NCBI RefSeq assembly: GCF_002258315.1
Contig: NZ_NOYD01000060.1
Location: forward strand, 19,606-83,605
Reading direction: 5' to 3'
DNA length: 64,000 nucleotides
Origin: Rhodococcus sp. 06-462-5
GTDB lineage: Bacteria > Actinomycetota > Actinomycetes > Mycobacteriales > Mycobacteriaceae
Numbering within the stretch: the first letter of the stretch is position 1; each line of letters begins with the position of its first letter. The position numbers and the translations under genes were made by a program. Positions 1-9,518 of this stretch are shown here, one piece after another. The notes below the pieces were generated by a model. It was not told the origin of the DNA, made no database searches, and saw only the letters and a list, made by a program, of their open reading frames with translations.

Positions 1-133
1 TGCACTGGCCGCAGTGATCTCTGCCTTCGTAATCCCGGCGCGTCCCACCGCCTGAGCACTCGTAGCGGTGTGGACCTGTTGTCCCGAAGAGCATCCGTTG
101 GGTCCATGGGGCAACGTCCGACGATCTACGTCT

Positions 134-502
134 TCAGTCCGTGGTCCGGAGGTGGGTGACGTTCGAGAGCTCCTCGACTCGGCGGAGAAGCGAACGGTTG
201 TCGATCGACAATCGCTGGATGCTGGCAACTGCCAGCTCCAGGTCGGTGGTGAGGTCGCGGTTGCGCTGCCGAATCTGGGTTACTTCGTCCGAGCACCGGT
301 GTGGGGCGACATGGTCGGTCACAGGTGATGTCGAACGCTTGAGCCGATTGACCGTATGGGGATAGCGTCGGCGAAATGTGGTGTTCGCCAACCCCATGTG
401 TCGGGCGAGTGCGAGCACCGACGGTGTCCGGCCGGACGCATCCTGGAGGTGTTCGATCGCGGCGTCGATGGCGATCGTGTCTTCGTCGCGCTTCTTTGTC
501 AT
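134..502 (-). CDS. TnpC-like accessory protein of recombinase module 1
   Basis: Small protein of 122 residues, last gene of a four-gene recombinase operon. The first 60 residues look like a winged or TetR-type helix-turn-helix (SVLALARHMGLANTTFRRRY). The rest is a charged heptad-like coiled coil (about 70-115). This layout matches the DUF6262/TnpC accessory proteins that follow the Tn554 recombinases and influence the orientation and frequency of transposition. Its ATG overlaps the stop of the upstream recombinase as ATGA, so it is translationally coupled. A paralogue closes the second module at 15451-15828. The family call is inferred from architecture and position. Confidence 0.75.
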   Translation of the reverse strand: MTKKRDEDTIAIDAAIEHLQDASGRTPSVLALARHMGLANTTFRRRYPHTVNRLKRSTSPVTDHVAPHRCSDEVTQIRQRNRDLTTDLELAVASIQRLSIDNRSLLRRVEELSNVTHLRTTD

Positions 503-2634
503 CTCTTCCCCTTGTGGGTGCGATCGATATATGGGTCGGCGTGGCTGTAGCGGTCGAGGAAGTCGACCAGGCGGCGCAGCCGCTCACGCAATCGGTGGTC
601 CAGTAGCGGTGGCAGGTCGGCTCTGGTGGTCAATTCCTGCTCCAGGTGGTGGTGTTCGGTCCGCAGTGCATCGAGGTTGGCTGTAGTGAGGGCAGTATTG
701 CTGCATTCGAGCGGTTGGCAGTGACCGAGTTGTGGGAGCACGTTGCCGCCCTGGTCGGGCCGGGGTTGGCACATCGCTTTGTCGGGGTCGAAGACACAGA
801 GCGCAAATGTTCCGGGGTAGATCGCGGGATCGGATCGCTTCATCAGCCGCTTGATGCGGGTGCTGTCTGTGATGACGGTCCCGGAGAACGCGGCTGCGGC
901 GGCGAACGTGTCCAGACGGTAGTGGGCTAGGTCGGCGGCTGGACCGGTGACGGGTGCATGGAGGTGATCGGTGGCGATGGCCATCAAGTCTTCGCCGCGA
1001 GCGAGAGCCTGTTCGGCTTCGACTTCGGCGCGGAACCCTGAGTCCGAGGTGCCTGCATAGCCTTCGAACATTTGGATGCTCAGGTGACGGTAGGCGATGG
1101 CACCGGCGATCGACCCGCCCGGCCGACGGGCGATGAACCATGCCAGCGTCCTGCGAAATTGCCGTGTACTCAGAACCCACTGTTGGCCGTTGACCAACGG
1201 AATCGACTCTGTAAGAGCGTGTTCGGTGCAGTAAGAATTGATCCAGATCGCGAAGTCTTTCAGTTGTCCGGAGGTGGCTTTGGTGGTCAAGACCCCGACC
1301 GTGGCGTCGTTTCGGGGGCGGACCTTCTGCGAGCCGGGCGGGTGCGAGAACAGCAGAGCCCGGCCGTGCGGGTGCATCTTCTCGAGGACCGAGATCGCCC
1401 TGGCAGCGGGAGCCCCGACGGTCCACTCGGCGGTGACACCGTGAGGATCGGCTTCGCCTTTGAACGCCACGCCGGTCAGCGTCCATCGGTAGGGGGTGCC
1501 GTCGGTATCGCGCGCGGTGCTCAGGCAACCGCGGCGTAGGTGTTTGATCTCGGCGTCCCGCATCCCGGAAAGAAACGCGATGACGATGTAGCAGGCGATG
1601 TGCAACATTCGCTGCAGATGCAGGTACGACTTTGTGGGATGCTGGCGCGCGATTCCGTCGATCCATGGGCGACCGTGGAGTCGCCCCTCGATGGCGATAG
1701 GCATCCAGGTGTAGTCGGTGACTCCGACTCGCGCAGCGCAGGCAAGGACTTTGCCGCGGATCGCAGGGTTGGTGTCGAGTCCGTTTCTCCCGGTGCCGAT
1801 TTCGGCGGCGATCTGTTGCATGTTGGGGCGGCCTTGATAACCGGGGAGCGGGTCGTTTTCGGCCTTGTGTCGTGAGAGATAGTGTTCGAGCGCTTCGGCG
1901 GCACCGCTGTTACGCCCGTACCGTCCGTTGGTGCGCCGTGAACGGTAATCATCTCGATGCGCAGCGGCGGCAAGGATGTCGCCGGAGAAGTCGTCGACGA
2001 AACGGATCGCCCAGGTGATCAGCGGGCCGAGAACGAGTTCGGGGATGCGGCCGGTCGCGTTCTCGGTGGTACCGGGTTTATGCATGGTCCAGCCGTCGAT
2101 GCGGCGTGCGTCGAAGGACAAGGTGTCGGTGAGGCAAGTGCGGTACCGCCAGAGCATGCACACCGCCCGTCTGGAGTTCTCGCGCGATCCGAATCCGACG
2201 GACAGAGTCATCAAATGGCGGTGGTAGTCGAGGACGTCGGCCGCGGTCAACGAACCTAACGTCGGAACGGACGGTCGACCGGACTCCGGTGCGCGATCTG
2301 TGAGCCAGTGCAAGAACTTGCGCACTTCGACAAATGTGCTGCCGATCCCGACGACGGATTGACGCCGCTCGCCTGCAGGTAGTGGACCGGAGAGCATCGC
2401 CAGGCACAGCTCCTTGGCCGGCAATCGATAGGGGGCGGCGAGGGTGTCGAAGTTGACGACCACTGATCGAACATGTGCTTGTGTCACTGCAGCTTCCAGC
2501 CGCCAGGCATCGTCGCGGAATTGTGAGGTATCGGTCAGTGAGTAGCCAGGGCGAAGCCATAAACCGGTCAGGACGTAGCGGCCGTCGATCGATGGGCCAA
2601 GTTCGAGGTCGGTGCGAGTAGACGGGGTGTTCAT
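499..2634 (-). CDS. Tyrosine recombinase, third of module 1
   Basis: A 711-residue site-specific recombinase. The catalytic domain is C-terminal of the middle: the box I arginine lies in FLSGMRDAEIKHLRRG, a second arginine region in RQFRRTLAWFIARRPGG, and the box II histidine and tyrosine in YRHLSIQMFEGYAG. A cysteine-containing tail (CVFDPDKAMC and CQPLEC) could bind zinc. The start is the ATG that overlaps the previous stop as ATGA; an in-frame codon 13 residues upstream is less likely. It is much longer than the TnpA-type integrase. Tandem sets of three tyrosine recombinases are known from RIT elements and Tn554 relatives; all three members probably act together. Its paralogue is at 15825-17906. 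Confidence 0.85.
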   Translation of the reverse strand: MNTPSTRTDLELGPSIDGRYVLTGLWLRPGYSLTDTSQFRDDAWRLEAAVTQAHVRSVVVNFDTLAAPYRLPAKELCLAMLSGPLPAGERRQSVVGIGSTFVEVRKFLHWLTDRAPESGRPSVPTLGSLTAADVLDYHRHLMTLSVGFGSRENSRRAVCMLWRYRTCLTDTLSFDARRIDGWTMHKPGTTENATGRIPELVLGPLITWAIRFVDDFSGDILAAAAHRDDYRSRRTNGRYGRNSGAAEALEHYLSRHKAENDPLPGYQGRPNMQQIAAEIGTGRNGLDTNPAIRGKVLACAARVGVTDYTWMPIAIEGRLHGRPWIDGIARQHPTKSYLHLQRMLHIACYIVIAFLSGMRDAEIKHLRRGCLSTARDTDGTPYRWTLTGVAFKGEADPHGVTAEWTVGAPAARAISVLEKMHPHGRALLFSHPPGSQKVRPRNDATVGVLTTKATSGQLKDFAIWINSYCTEHALTESIPLVNGQQWVLSTRQFRRTLAWFIARRPGGSIAGAIAYRHLSIQMFEGYAGTSDSGFRAEVEAEQALARGEDLMAIATDHLHAPVTGPAADLAHYRLDTFAAAAAFSGTVITDSTRIKRLMKRSDPAIYPGTFALCVFDPDKAMCQPRPDQGGNVLPQLGHCQPLECSNTALTTANLDALRTEHHHLEQELTTRADLPPLLDHRLRERLRRLVDFLDRYSHADPYIDRTHKGKR

Positions 2635-4439
2635 GGATGCTCCCAAGGATCTTCGGCAAGTTCGAGGAGACACTCAGGTGCCTCGGCGGCTGCTGTGGCG
2701 ATCTGCGTAGCAGTGAATTTGGGGTAGATGTCGTGGTGGATCGCGGTCCAAGTCGGTCCGTAGCGCGTCCACCAGGTGGGTTCGTCGAGCTCGGTGCGTC
2801 GCCTGGCTATGGTCGCGGTCAAGGTGGTGATGGCCGGTAGATGAGCGGTGGTGACGACGCAGTTGCCGCAGTGGAAGCAGTCCAGGAATGACACTCGTCG
2901 ACAGGCACGGCCGGTAACAGGGTGAGCGGAGGAGTCGGCGCATGCTGTCCAGGCACCCTCCTCGCCTGCAGCCGGTTCATCGACGTCGGTGCCGGCGCGC
3001 ACCTCGAGTTCTGTGACGCCGTGTTCGGCCAAGACGTGGGAATGTGCGGAGAGGGCCGCTGCTTCCGCATCACGGAGGGCCTCGGACATCGTCTCTCTCG
3101 CCCACTCCTTCGCGGTGGGATCGCCGCGAAGGTAGTGACTGAACAGCACTTCGACGCTGTTCGAGCGGGCAGCCGAGGGCAGATGTCCACCGACCGAGCG
3201 AGTGCGACGGACCTCGACACTGGTGCGTACTCGACGCATATCCAGCCCCAGTGGTGTGGTGTGTCCGAAGGCGTCGGCGTCCGTGTGTAGTCCTTGGAGC
3301 CTGCTCCACTTCGACAAATCGGCGCGGCCGGTAAGGGTTTGAGCGAACGGGTTGTGGTGTTCGGCGACGGTTCCGCGATCGTGGTTGGTGTTTCGCCATG
3401 ATGACCAGAGTGCGGTCGGATCGCTGAGTGCCCGCCCACGCTCCATGAGGCGGTGCAGCAGCAGGTACAGCCCGCCGGGCGTGTGCAGTTCTCGGTGCGG
3501 GGGTCCGATTTCCCAGGTCACGGTGTCGTGCCATCGGTTCGGTCCGTTGCGGCGTTTACTCAACTGGACCTCGATGGCTCGGTCTCCGACGATCCGGTGC
3601 TCGGCGGGCAGTTCTTTGAGGGCTTCGACGTTGCGGCCGGTGACTGCAACGAACAGGGTCAGCAGTGGCGCCAGGTCGGCACGCGTGACGAACAGTTGAC
3701 CCGCCCAGGCTGTGCGTTGATGACGGTGGCGGACGATCGGTCCGCCGGGCACCGGGACGACTCCGGTAGCTGCCATGTCCCAAATCAATTGCTCGGCTTG
3801 GGTTGTCGGTTTGACGTCCATCCCGTCTATAGCCTCGAGGTGCTCGTTTCCTGCTGTTGTGCGCGCGCGAATGGCCCCCACGTCGGTGCGGGCGGCATCG
3901 ACTAGACGCGTGAATTCGCCGTCGGAGTACCCGGTCAGAGAAACGAGGGTGCCTTTGCCTGATGGGGTGCTGATGTGGTCGAGGACCTCGATATCGAGAT
4001 GGCTCGCTAGGGGAGGAAGCCGAAGAAGCAGGCGGAGTTCGCTGAGCTCGCCTGTGCGGGTGGCGACGGTTCGCGGTGTGTCGATCCTGTTGAGGAACAT
4101 CTCGACGTGGGTCACGGTCAGGTCAGCCGGTGAGGCGGGGCTGTTGTCGAGGCTCTCGAGAAAGCGCAGTAGCCGTGCGACGAACGAGAACACGGTAGTA
4201 GCCGAACTGTGGGTCCGTCTGTCACCGGCGGGACCTATGCGTAATGCCAAGGCTTCTGCCACCGGAGCATGCCAGTTCGGCATGGCCAGGACCTCGACGT
4301 CGAAGGTGCCGGTGCGTCCGTCGTCGCCGTGGAAGTCGACGACCAGAGACGGTACCGAGGATGGTCCTGATGGCGGGCGATAGATTCCGGGCGTAGGGAG
4401 CGGGGCATGTGTCCCGGGGTGAGTTCGCGATTCGGTCAC
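2631..4439 (-). CDS. Tyrosine recombinase TnpB-like, second of module 1
   Basis: A 602-residue protein of the TnpB branch of Tn554-type recombinases. The box I region reads LLTLFVAVTGRNVEALKEL. The C-terminal catalytic half has RVRTSVEVRRTRSVGGH followed by a probable nucleophile tyrosine in LFSHYLRGDP. A cysteine cluster near the C-terminus (DCFHCGNCVV) suggests a zinc-binding knob and is conserved in the second copy as a CxxC. The start used is the GTG that overlaps the TnpA stop codon as GTGA; an earlier in-frame start would overlap TnpA by about 75 bases. It is coupled to the genes on both sides. Confidence 0.85.
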   Translation of the reverse strand: MTESRTHPGTHAPLPTPGIYRPPSGPSSVPSLVVDFHGDDGRTGTFDVEVLAMPNWHAPVAEALALRIGPAGDRRTHSSATTVFSFVARLLRFLESLDNSPASPADLTVTHVEMFLNRIDTPRTVATRTGELSELRLLLRLPPLASHLDIEVLDHISTPSGKGTLVSLTGYSDGEFTRLVDAARTDVGAIRARTTAGNEHLEAIDGMDVKPTTQAEQLIWDMAATGVVPVPGGPIVRHRHQRTAWAGQLFVTRADLAPLLTLFVAVTGRNVEALKELPAEHRIVGDRAIEVQLSKRRNGPNRWHDTVTWEIGPPHRELHTPGGLYLLLHRLMERGRALSDPTALWSSWRNTNHDRGTVAEHHNPFAQTLTGRADLSKWSRLQGLHTDADAFGHTTPLGLDMRRVRTSVEVRRTRSVGGHLPSAARSNSVEVLFSHYLRGDPTAKEWARETMSEALRDAEAAALSAHSHVLAEHGVTELEVRAGTDVDEPAAGEEGAWTACADSSAHPVTGRACRRVSFLDCFHCGNCVVTTAHLPAITTLTATIARRRTELDEPTWWTRYGPTWTAIHHDIYPKFTATQIATAAAEAPECLLELAEDPWEHP

Positions 4440-5956
4440 AGCACAACACCGGCCGCCGGGAGAGTCGCTGCGTCGCCGGCACTGGCCGGATCCGGTGTGG
4501 GGATTTCCCAATCATCCGGCACAAGCGCCATTCTCGTCTCCATCTCGAGTTCGGCGAGCGCGTGGAGATAGATCTGTGTGGTCACCACGGATCGATGTCC
4601 GAGTCGGCGGCGTACCCAGTCCAGCGGGTCACCGAAGATGCGGGTGTAGTGCCCGCGCTGGTCCGGGTTCAGCTCGCCAAGGGCAGCGATGTGACCGCGT
4701 TGGAGCTGTTCGAGGGTGATGACGGCAAACGTGTGCCGGAGCATGTGAGCATGCGCCGACAGCGGCACACCGGCTCGCTGGCAGCGGGTGTTGGCCTCGG
4801 CGAACATCTTCTTCCACGCAGCCACTGACAGCGGCATGCCGTGCTCGCCGAGCCAGAACGCGGCGGGTTCGAGACCGCCGGGGCGCGCAATCAGCAACTG
4901 CTGGCGCTCCGCCCAATTCAGCTCCGAGACTTTCACGGTCCGCTTCAGCGCGGCACCGGTGACGTGCGTGGCGATCGCGTGTTCCGGATCTTCCACCACC
5001 AGAGGGTGCCGCATGCGCTCGTACCGTTGTTTCTCTCGGGCTGCAGCGATGACGTCGGCTCGGTCGAAGGCACTGTAAGTAGCCAGATCACGAACGAGGG
5101 AAGCCGGAACGTAGACCCACCGTGCGGAGCGGCCTTTCGCGATTGACCCGGGAAGCCAAAACCGCTGATAACCACTGCGATTGGTATCGATGTGTGGAAG
5201 CTCCAGCACGGTGAGTGCAGATTGTTCCGAGATCCGAAGGCCCGTTCGGACCATCACGTCGCAATAGGTAGCGTTACGCCCCGACCACCGGCCACGGAAA
5301 CCTTCTCGCGGCATCCCGGCGGCGTCGAACCCGCGGACACCGACCTCGCGCCACCTGCGATAGTCGGCAAGGGGAAGCCACTGGATGCGGTCCCGGCCGC
5401 CGTCGTGACTGTAGGTGGCAGGGCGCAGCTCGTCGGATCGCCGCGAGACCGCATACCCGGTATGTGCAGGGGCAGGCCGTCGCCAGGTCTGTGGGATCGG
5501 ATTGACTCGCACGTGTCCGGCGGTGTGAGCCCACCGGTAGAACCTGTTTACCGCCGCCACTTCACGGTTCCACGTGTTGCCGGACACGCGCGGGCCATCG
5601 GGATCATGTCGTCGCCAATGCAGATACGAAAGGTGGTCACTGTCTTCGATGTCACGCCAATGACGTTCGCGGTCAACATGGTTGACGAAAGTCAGGAAGC
5701 TCGCGAGGTCGCGGGCGTATCCGATCTGTGTCATCCTGGCCATGGTGGCCATCGCAGTGGTGCGGAAGAAATCGTTCAGATCGGTGTCGTAGTCGAAGGC
5801 GGGCGAGAGCAAGAACGGAGTCCCTGGAGTCTGACGAGTCTCTTTGAGCCAGTCGGTCCAGTCATCTGTGTAGGTGACGCCGTCTGCGGTAGGTGAAGAT
5901 CGGGACTTGGAAAGTTCTGCGGCAGTGGTACGAACATGCCATCGGCTGCTTGTCAT
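4436..5956 (-). CDS. Tyrosine recombinase TnpA-like, first of module 1
   Basis: A 506-residue integrase and the promoter-proximal gene of the module. The N-terminal third is a SAM-like core-binding domain (DLASFLTFVNHVDRERHW). The C-terminal catalytic domain has all expected residues: arginine in VRTGLRISEQSA, H-x-x-R in AHMLRHTFAV, and histidine plus nucleophile tyrosine in LGHRSVVTTQIYLHAL. It should cut and rejoin DNA through a 3'-phosphotyrosine intermediate, without target duplication. It shares these motifs with 19815-21296. Upstream, at about 6029-6126, is a repeat also found near 10.6 kb. Confidence 0.9.
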   Translation of the reverse strand: MTSSRWHVRTTAAELSKSRSSPTADGVTYTDDWTDWLKETRQTPGTPFLLSPAFDYDTDLNDFFRTTAMATMARMTQIGYARDLASFLTFVNHVDRERHWRDIEDSDHLSYLHWRRHDPDGPRVSGNTWNREVAAVNRFYRWAHTAGHVRVNPIPQTWRRPAPAHTGYAVSRRSDELRPATYSHDGGRDRIQWLPLADYRRWREVGVRGFDAAGMPREGFRGRWSGRNATYCDVMVRTGLRISEQSALTVLELPHIDTNRSGYQRFWLPGSIAKGRSARWVYVPASLVRDLATYSAFDRADVIAAAREKQRYERMRHPLVVEDPEHAIATHVTGAALKRTVKVSELNWAERQQLLIARPGGLEPAAFWLGEHGMPLSVAAWKKMFAEANTRCQRAGVPLSAHAHMLRHTFAVITLEQLQRGHIAALGELNPDQRGHYTRIFGDPLDWVRRRLGHRSVVTTQIYLHALAELEMETRMALVPDDWEIPTPDPASAGDAATLPAAGVVL

Positions 5957-6028
5957 CGCCGCTCATGATCCGGTCAGTGACCGAGTATGCACAAGATTTG
6001 CTGCCTAAGTTTCAAAATTCCGATCGGG

Positions 6029-6126
6029 AACGGCAAGGGGTACCTTCAGCTCTTATGACGGTCGTTCATCTTGTGTCTATTGTCCAAGGTTGATTTAGAG
6101 GCTGCCTGCGATCAACGACTCCGGCG
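6029..6126. repeat. Diverged direct repeat, copy A
   Basis: About 95 bases here resemble 10619-10712 at roughly 70 percent identity by eye. Shared words include GGTCGTTCA, CTGTGTC-like and CTGCGATCA. Both copies read in the same direction and both encode VDLEA-x-CDQ if translated. The copies bracket about 4.5 kb. They may be element ends, att-like sites or remnants of a duplicated segment. Confidence 0.5.
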
Positions 6127-6835
6127 GTTGTGTGCGGACTCGATCGCCTGCCCGGGAGAAGCGTGCCGCCGGCTGGAAGATGCGCCCCTGCTCGGGGAGG
6201 TCGAAGCGAACGAGGTCAAGTGTAAATTCGAGACGGTGAATGTCCCGACGTGGCAACAACTCACAGCGCGCAATGCCGCGGCGACCGACCTCAACATGTC
6301 AGGCTCGCTGCACGTTGTCGGTGTGACCGACACAGGCTTCGTCGACGACCGTTTCGAGTTCCGCTACGGCCGGGGTGACCGCTGGTGGGTCGAACGCAAT
6401 GGCGAGATCGTCTACTCATCGTCGAGCTCCACTGATACGGTCCCCGTCGCCCGCATCGATGGACAGATGGTCCACCAACGCACCACCAGCCTGATCCGCC
6501 TCGGCGCACTGTTCACCCCGCGAGATCTCTTCGGCCCGCGTTCACTCCTGACTCGGCGCACACCACCTCAGCACGTCACCCAGGGCCCGACGGCGATCGA
6601 CCACGCTGACCGTCCGGCATGGTCGACCGAGCTGACATCGCCCACTGGACTCACCACGACAATCGTCATCGACGATGGAACCGGCCTCATCGCGAGCCTA
6701 AGCAGCCGCGATCACAGCAAGGCGCTCCACCTCGAGAAACTGACCGAACACGCTGAACTGCCCGACGATCGATTCGCGTGGGACGGTGACACCATCGAAT
6801 CGAATGATCTGAGGAGCTTCCGGCTGTCCTGGTAG
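6071..6835 (+). CDS. Unknown protein, possible LolA-like beta-rich fold, start uncertain
   Basis: The reading frame allows up to 254 residues from a TTG, but the first 50 residues lie in repeat A and show poor coding character. A GTG at 6236 is an alternative start. The body (GDRWWVERNGEIVY, then DRPAWSTELTSP, TTTIVIDDGTGLIASL and a C-terminal FAWDG) resembles actinobacterial beta-rich proteins distantly related to lipoprotein-carrier folds; this is a weak resemblance only. No signal peptide or membrane segment is visible. The original 5' end may have been replaced when the adjacent recombinase element inserted. Confidence 0.55.
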   Translation: MCLLSKVDLEAACDQRLRRLCADSIACPGEACRRLEDAPLLGEVEANEVKCKFETVNVPTWQQLTARNAAATDLNMSGSLHVVGVTDTGFVDDRFEFRYGRGDRWWVERNGEIVYSSSSSTDTVPVARIDGQMVHQRTTSLIRLGALFTPRDLFGPRSLLTRRTPPQHVTQGPTAIDHADRPAWSTELTSPTGLTTTIVIDDGTGLIASLSSRDHSKALHLEKLTEHAELPDDRFAWDGDTIESNDLRSFRLSW

Positions 6836-6975
6836 CTCACTGCCGAGTGACCCTGGCTGGTACGTGGTATCCGATCTGCATGCAGACGTGCGCGTATTCC
6901 TGCATGCACGGGTCGACGTGCGGATGTGGTCGATCCGTGCGCAGATCAGTTCTGGGGCGGGCAGCATGGACGACC

Positions 6976-7185
6976 ATGGGCGATGTCATCGAGTTTGTGC
7001 CGCGGTTCTCACTGACTGATCGGCAGCGGAAGTTGTTACGGATCCACGCGTGGGTGTGCGCCGACATGGCGTACGACGACGTCGAGGAGCGCGGTGATGA
7101 TCCGGTCGACACGGTGCGGTGGTGGTATTTGTTGAACCGACTTCCCGAATGCACATTCGCCGATTTGTGCCGCGGTTCTCACTGA
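6976..7185 (+). pseudogene. 5' fragment of a gene split by a tandem duplication
   Basis: The ATG at 6976 begins MGDVIEFVPRFSLTDRQR and reads through the first copy of a 170-base repeat. Because 170 is not a multiple of three, the frame then shifts and ends at 7185. Deleting one repeat copy would restore an intact 183-codon reading frame from 6976 to 7697. The protein family is unknown: an acidic, tryptophan-containing cytoplasmic protein with the pattern DTVRWWYLLNRLPE. Confidence 0.7.
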
Positions 7186-7333
7186 CTGATCGGCAGCGGG
7201 AGTTGTTACGGATCCACGCGTGGGTGTGCGCCGACATGGCGTACGACGACGTCGAGGAGCGCGGTGATGATCCGGTCGACACGGTGCGGTGGTGGTATTT
7301 GTTGAACCGACTTCCCGAATGCACATTCGCCGA
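6994..7333. repeat. 170-bp tandem duplication, two copies
   Basis: Bases 6994-7163 and 7164-7333 are identical except for one base (A in copy 1, G in copy 2, in the codon after CGGCAGCGG). The duplication lies inside a coding region and breaks its frame. The near identity shows it is recent or kept uniform by recombination. Confidence 0.95.
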
Positions 7334-7697
7334 GTCCGCTCTGTGGCGACGTCAGATGGCCCGATCTTTCGACGACTTGGCTCAGGACCTCGACGCCGGT
7401 CGGCTACCCCGGCCTCACACGATCGCCGAACAGCTCGCGCTCATGATCGTCATCGCCCAAGCCGCCGCAGCGCTGGCCGATGAGGTGTACGGCGACGATG
7501 TTGCCGTACTGGCGTCCCATCCGCGGGACGTCGACTGGGACGCCGTCACAGACGTTCTGATGGGCGACCGCGATGTCGAGGTGTTCTATCACCCGGCGAC
7601 AGCGGCACACGGTCTACGTGTCTTTCCATGCGATACGTGGTTCACGGCCATGGACGGACACGAGCCACGTGACCCTCGGCGGGGATTTCGACGGTAG
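7149..7697 (+). CDS. 3' portion of the duplicated gene, unknown function
   Basis: From an ATG at 7149 this frame reads MHIRRF and then the second copy of the duplicated sequence (VPRFSLTDRQREL), followed by the unique C-terminal part: LARSF-like helix, an alanine-rich helix around MIVIAQAAAALADEVYG and the tail DTWFTAMDGHEP. It gives 182 residues against 183 for the reconstructed gene; only the first six residues differ in origin. It may be functional from this start, but there is no good ribosome site before 7149. Function is unknown. Confidence 0.5.
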   Translation: MHIRRFVPRFSLTDRQRELLRIHAWVCADMAYDDVEERGDDPVDTVRWWYLLNRLPECTFAESALWRRQMARSFDDLAQDLDAGRLPRPHTIAEQLALMIVIAQAAAALADEVYGDDVAVLASHPRDVDWDAVTDVLMGDRDVEVFYHPATAAHGLRVFPCDTWFTAMDGHEPRDPRRGFRR

Positions 7698-7812
7698 AAG
7701 CCTCGGGTCATCGCGAACACAACGCGACCAGCAACTTGCCATTGTTCGGCAGGTCTTTGATGCTTGATGGTGTTGTGCACTATGGCTTTCCGTGTTCGGG
7801 TACGGTGCGATT

Positions 7813-8052
7813 ATGGCTACGAACATGCTTATCGACCCGGCTCGTGTCGTCACCGCCCGAGGCCGTCACCTCGGGAATTATCGCTTCGGGCTCGTCCGCT
7901 ACGAGCCTGAGAAGTGGGGGCGGATCATCACAGCCCCAGATGAGGGTCAGACGATTCTCGTTGCACCGGTCGACGGCTCGGACGCGTTCGATCTATCGGT
8001 GATCCGCGACGCTGAGTTCGACGTTCTTCCGGTTACCTCGGATGGTGTCTGA
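7813..8052 (+). CDS. Small unknown protein
   Basis: 79 residues beginning MATNMLIDPARVVTARGRHL. The composition is normal for a soluble protein, with repeated beta-strand-like stretches (NYRFGLVRYE, TILVAPVDGSDAFDLSV). The ATG at 7813 is preferred over an upstream in-frame codon at 7792 because the conserved-looking part begins there. It stands alone between the duplicated gene and a convergent membrane gene. No family recognised. Confidence 0.5.
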   Translation: MATNMLIDPARVVTARGRHLGNYRFGLVRYEPEKWGRIITAPDEGQTILVAPVDGSDAFDLSVIRDAEFDVLPVTSDGV

Positions 8053-8129
8053 GCCGCCCAGGGGGAGAAGCAGAGGGCTGACACCGTCGAGTGTGCTTCC
8101 GCGGCTGGGGGTGTGAGCCTTTGCTCGTG

Positions 8130-8969
8130 TCATCCGAGGCGACGGGACGGGCGGGGCACTTTCTCGGGTTCGTTGTTGTCGACGACGTTCCAGTAGCGGC
8201 CGTTGGCGTCCATTACCGAGTACCAGATGCTAACGAATGCGGGAGCCGGGTTCTGCTCGGCGGGATCGTCTGATTCCCACCGGATATTGAACGTTTCACC
8301 CGCCTCGAGCACGGCCTGCCTCCGCCAACCACCCGATCTGATCGGTGTGTCCTCCGACAGGGCTGTCTCTGCGAACGCCCGCATATTCACCGCGTCAGCG
8401 TCGTCTTCGACCTGGGCGCGGAAGCCGTGAATTTCGATCTCGTACAGCGGGTCCTTGCTGCGATTGGTGAATTCTGTGCGCCACTGTTGCTTTCGGTTCG
8501 CGTCGAGGCCGTCGGGCCACGGGAGCATGTGCAGTAGTCGGACCTGGTTCGCCTGGTCCTCCAGGTCCGAATGCCGCGTCGATTGGTACGACCGGAGGGC
8601 GAGTACGACGCCTGCGGCGGTGAACAGAGCACCACCTGCCGAGACCCATGCCGGCAGCGAGCCCAGATCCACGTTGGTGTGGGTACTCGTCAGAGCAAGG
8701 ACGGCGACCAGGCCGAGCGCTACGGCCATGGACCACGCCCAGTCTCTTTTGCGTGGACGGGCACGCCAGAAATCGCTGATGGGGCACCCGATCGCGGCAC
8801 AGCCCAATACAAGGCCTATGAGAGCTGTGGCTACCCAGAACTCCTGGAAGACCCGATCTACGGTCCACCCCGTCCGGTGGAGGGAAAAGGTGCCGAAAAT
8901 GACGGCGAGTGCACCGCACACCAGGCCTGCGATGCGGCTCCAGGGGCGATCTCCACGCATTGCTTTCAC
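8130..8969 (-). CDS. Membrane protein of unknown function
   Basis: 279 residues with an N-terminal membrane region of four hydrophobic segments at about 12-28, 45-62, 80-94 and 107-125 (GALAVIFGTFSLH, ATALIGLVLGCAAIG, VALGLVAVLALTS, SAGGALFTAAGVVLAL). A soluble C-terminal half follows (TEFTNRSKDPLYEIEIHGF, FNIRWESDD), which looks like a beta-sandwich facing the cytoplasm. The start is GTG at 8969, with an ATG nine bases further in. It is monocistronic and convergent with the small gene before it. This architecture is common among uncharacterised actinobacterial proteins. Confidence 0.6.
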   Translation of the reverse strand: MKAMRGDRPWSRIAGLVCGALAVIFGTFSLHRTGWTVDRVFQEFWVATALIGLVLGCAAIGCPISDFWRARPRKRDWAWSMAVALGLVAVLALTSTHTNVDLGSLPAWVSAGGALFTAAGVVLALRSYQSTRHSDLEDQANQVRLLHMLPWPDGLDANRKQQWRTEFTNRSKDPLYEIEIHGFRAQVEDDADAVNMRAFAETALSEDTPIRSGGWRRQAVLEAGETFNIRWESDDPAEQNPAPAFVSIWYSVMDANGRYWNVVDNNEPEKVPRPSRRLG

Positions 8970-9518
8970 CCAATCACCCTAAGGAGGTGAGCCCACCTGT
9001 GCCGCCTGCAGGCACCCTCGCGCCTGGCCGGGTTGGTGTGCAGTGCAACCATCGACTGCGAACTTCCGAACTGACCACGAACAGGCAGACTGGCGCAGCA
9101 GGGGCAAGGCCGCACAACGACCCCAGCCGCCCTGGAAGCTAGGCCGTAAGCACCGTGGCACTCGCGCACCAGACAGCTACACAGCACCCCTAGAGCCCGC
9201 CCCAGCACGATCGGCAGCCTGGCCGGGCCTTGCCCAACGGACGGTTCAACGCGCGTTCTCTGCGATCGACACCTGCTCGTCGTAGAGCACCGCGTCGAAG
9301 TGCACGAAGTTGCACCGCCTCGAATACGCCGGCTTCGTCATCGCCACCAATGCCAACAACGTGAGGGTGGATTCGTAGAGTGCGAACCATTCGTTCTCTG
9401 ACCGTTTGCAAATGCGGGGTTCATCGCCGTGTGCGAGGTGATTGCGGGCGTCGACGAGGTCTCCTTCCCTTACCGCCCTCGGGCAGTTGGCCGCAGAGCC
9501 GATTTTGGGCCTCAGGCA
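8970..9518. other. Gene-free stretch
   Basis: About 550 bases with no convincing gene on either strand. Short open frames exist but lack ribosome sites and recognisable sequence. A strong Shine-Dalgarno-like string (AAGGAGGTGA) at 8981-8990 on the plus strand is not followed by a sustained frame. It may be decayed coding DNA. Confidence 0.5.

Noticed and set aside
5893..6093. 66-codon plus-strand frame between recombinase module 1 and the next gene
   Set aside because: It starts inside the recombinase gene on the opposite strand, has no ribosome site and runs through the repeat A.
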